From: Novosphingobium sp. | GTDB lineage: Bacteria > Pseudomonadota > Alphaproteobacteria > Sphingomonadales > Sphingomonadaceae | Reading direction: 5' to 3' | NCBI GenBank assembly: GCA_027490345.1 | Contig: JAIXYF010000408.1 | Location: 1 to 6,711, forward strand | DNA length: 6,711 bases | In this document: in pieces, positions 6,379 through 6,711 of the stretch | How positions within the stretch are numbered: position 1 is the stretch's first letter | Layout: each line of letters opens with the position of its first letter | Notes under the pieces: model-generated | What the model was told of the DNA's origin: nothing | Seen by the model: only the letters and a program-made list of their open reading frames with translations | The model's database searches: none | Program-made: the position numbers and the translations under genes

Positions 6379-6711
6379 TCAGTCGCCGGTCAGGATACGG
6401 TCCACCAGTTGCTTCACAGTGGGGGTGAAGTTGTTGGAATAGAACGGATCCTGCTTGAACCGATAGGCTGAATGGCCCGCGAACATCAGGTTCTCGTCCA
6501 CCGGCCCGCCATGCGCGATCTCCTGCAAGGTCTTCTGGATGCAGAAGCTGCGCGGATCGGCCAGCCGCCCGGTGGTGAAATCGTCGTGATCCTTCCACGC
6601 CGAAAAGCCGCAATGCGAAAGGCAGCCCATGCAGTCCTTCTGGTCCTGCTGGATCGTCTCGCGCTCCGGTGTGGTCACGAACACGATCGTATCATCGGGC
6701 GTGCGAAGCGC
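6379..6711 (-). CDS. Nitronate monooxygenase-like flavoprotein, C-terminal 110 residues (5' end beyond window)
   Basis: The frame is open to the window edge, so this is the C-terminal part of a longer protein. It reads from ALRTPDDTIVFVTTPERE through DCMGCLSHCGFSAWKDHDD to PTVKQLVDRILTGD. From memory of the family, this tail resembles that of about 450-residue nitronate monooxygenase (2-nitropropane dioxygenase-like) flavoproteins in alphaproteobacteria. The flavin-binding TIM barrel would lie outside the window, so the assignment rests on the tail alone. Four cysteines are spaced C-x2-C-x3-C-x22-C, a possible metal or iron-sulfur site, which is not expected of textbook nitronate monooxygenase. 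It is the first visible gene of a leftward operon with the hydrolase and the M24 peptidase. Alternative identity: another FMN-dependent oxidoreductase. Confidence 0.55.
   Translation of the reverse strand, partial: ALRTPDDTIVFVTTPERETIQQDQKDCMGCLSHCGFSAWKDHDDFTTGRLADPRSFCIQKTLQEIAHGGPVDENLMFAGHSAYRFKQDPFYSNNFTPTVKQLVDRILTGD

Noticed and set aside
1..6711. Mobile elements, CRISPR arrays, tRNA genes
   Set aside because: I found no regularly spaced repeats, transposase-like motifs, or tRNA-like cloverleaf sequence by reading; genes are contiguous with uniform composition.

Overview
The window looks like chromosomal DNA of a GC-rich alphaproteobacterium, most likely a sphingomonad (Novosphingobium/Sphingomonas-like). 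This is inferred from the strong third-position GC bias, the protein styles and the compact operons. It is gene-dense, and no tRNA, rRNA, insertion sequence, prophage or CRISPR structure was seen. GC bias opens long antisense frames over nearly every gene; these were set aside.

Left block (1-4209): two divergent gene pairs share a 95-bp intergenic region (2604-2698). Leftward runs a small exported cupredoxin-like protein with an amicyanin-type copper motif, overlapping by 4 bases (GTGA) a membrane protein with a large periplasmic sensor, HAMP, GGDEF and EAL domains. The second protein is cut by the window start. Rightward runs a DUF3034-family outer-membrane protein whose stop overlaps (TGATG) the start of an exported group 1 truncated haemoglobin. 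Three of the four proteins are predicted to lie in the periplasm or outer membrane, and the fourth has a periplasmic sensor coupled to c-di-GMP enzymology. The plausible inference is an envelope redox or gas-sensing cassette feeding c-di-GMP signalling. No single gene proves this.

Right block (4220-6711), all leftward: the C-terminal end of a probable nitronate-monooxygenase-like flavoprotein (cut by the window end), then 4 bases later a cytoplasmic alpha/beta hydrolase, then an exported M24-family (Xaa-Pro peptidase-like) metallopeptidase. The M24 gene converges on the haemoglobin gene with only 10 bases between their stops. This block looks like an ordinary housekeeping or catabolic operon, and I see no functional tie to the left block.

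The points most worth a second look are the divergent copper-protein/c-di-GMP/DUF3034/globin cassette, the loss of the usual polar distal residues (B10 Tyr, E11 Gln) in the exported globin, and a four-cysteine motif in the nitronate-monooxygenase-like C-terminus.
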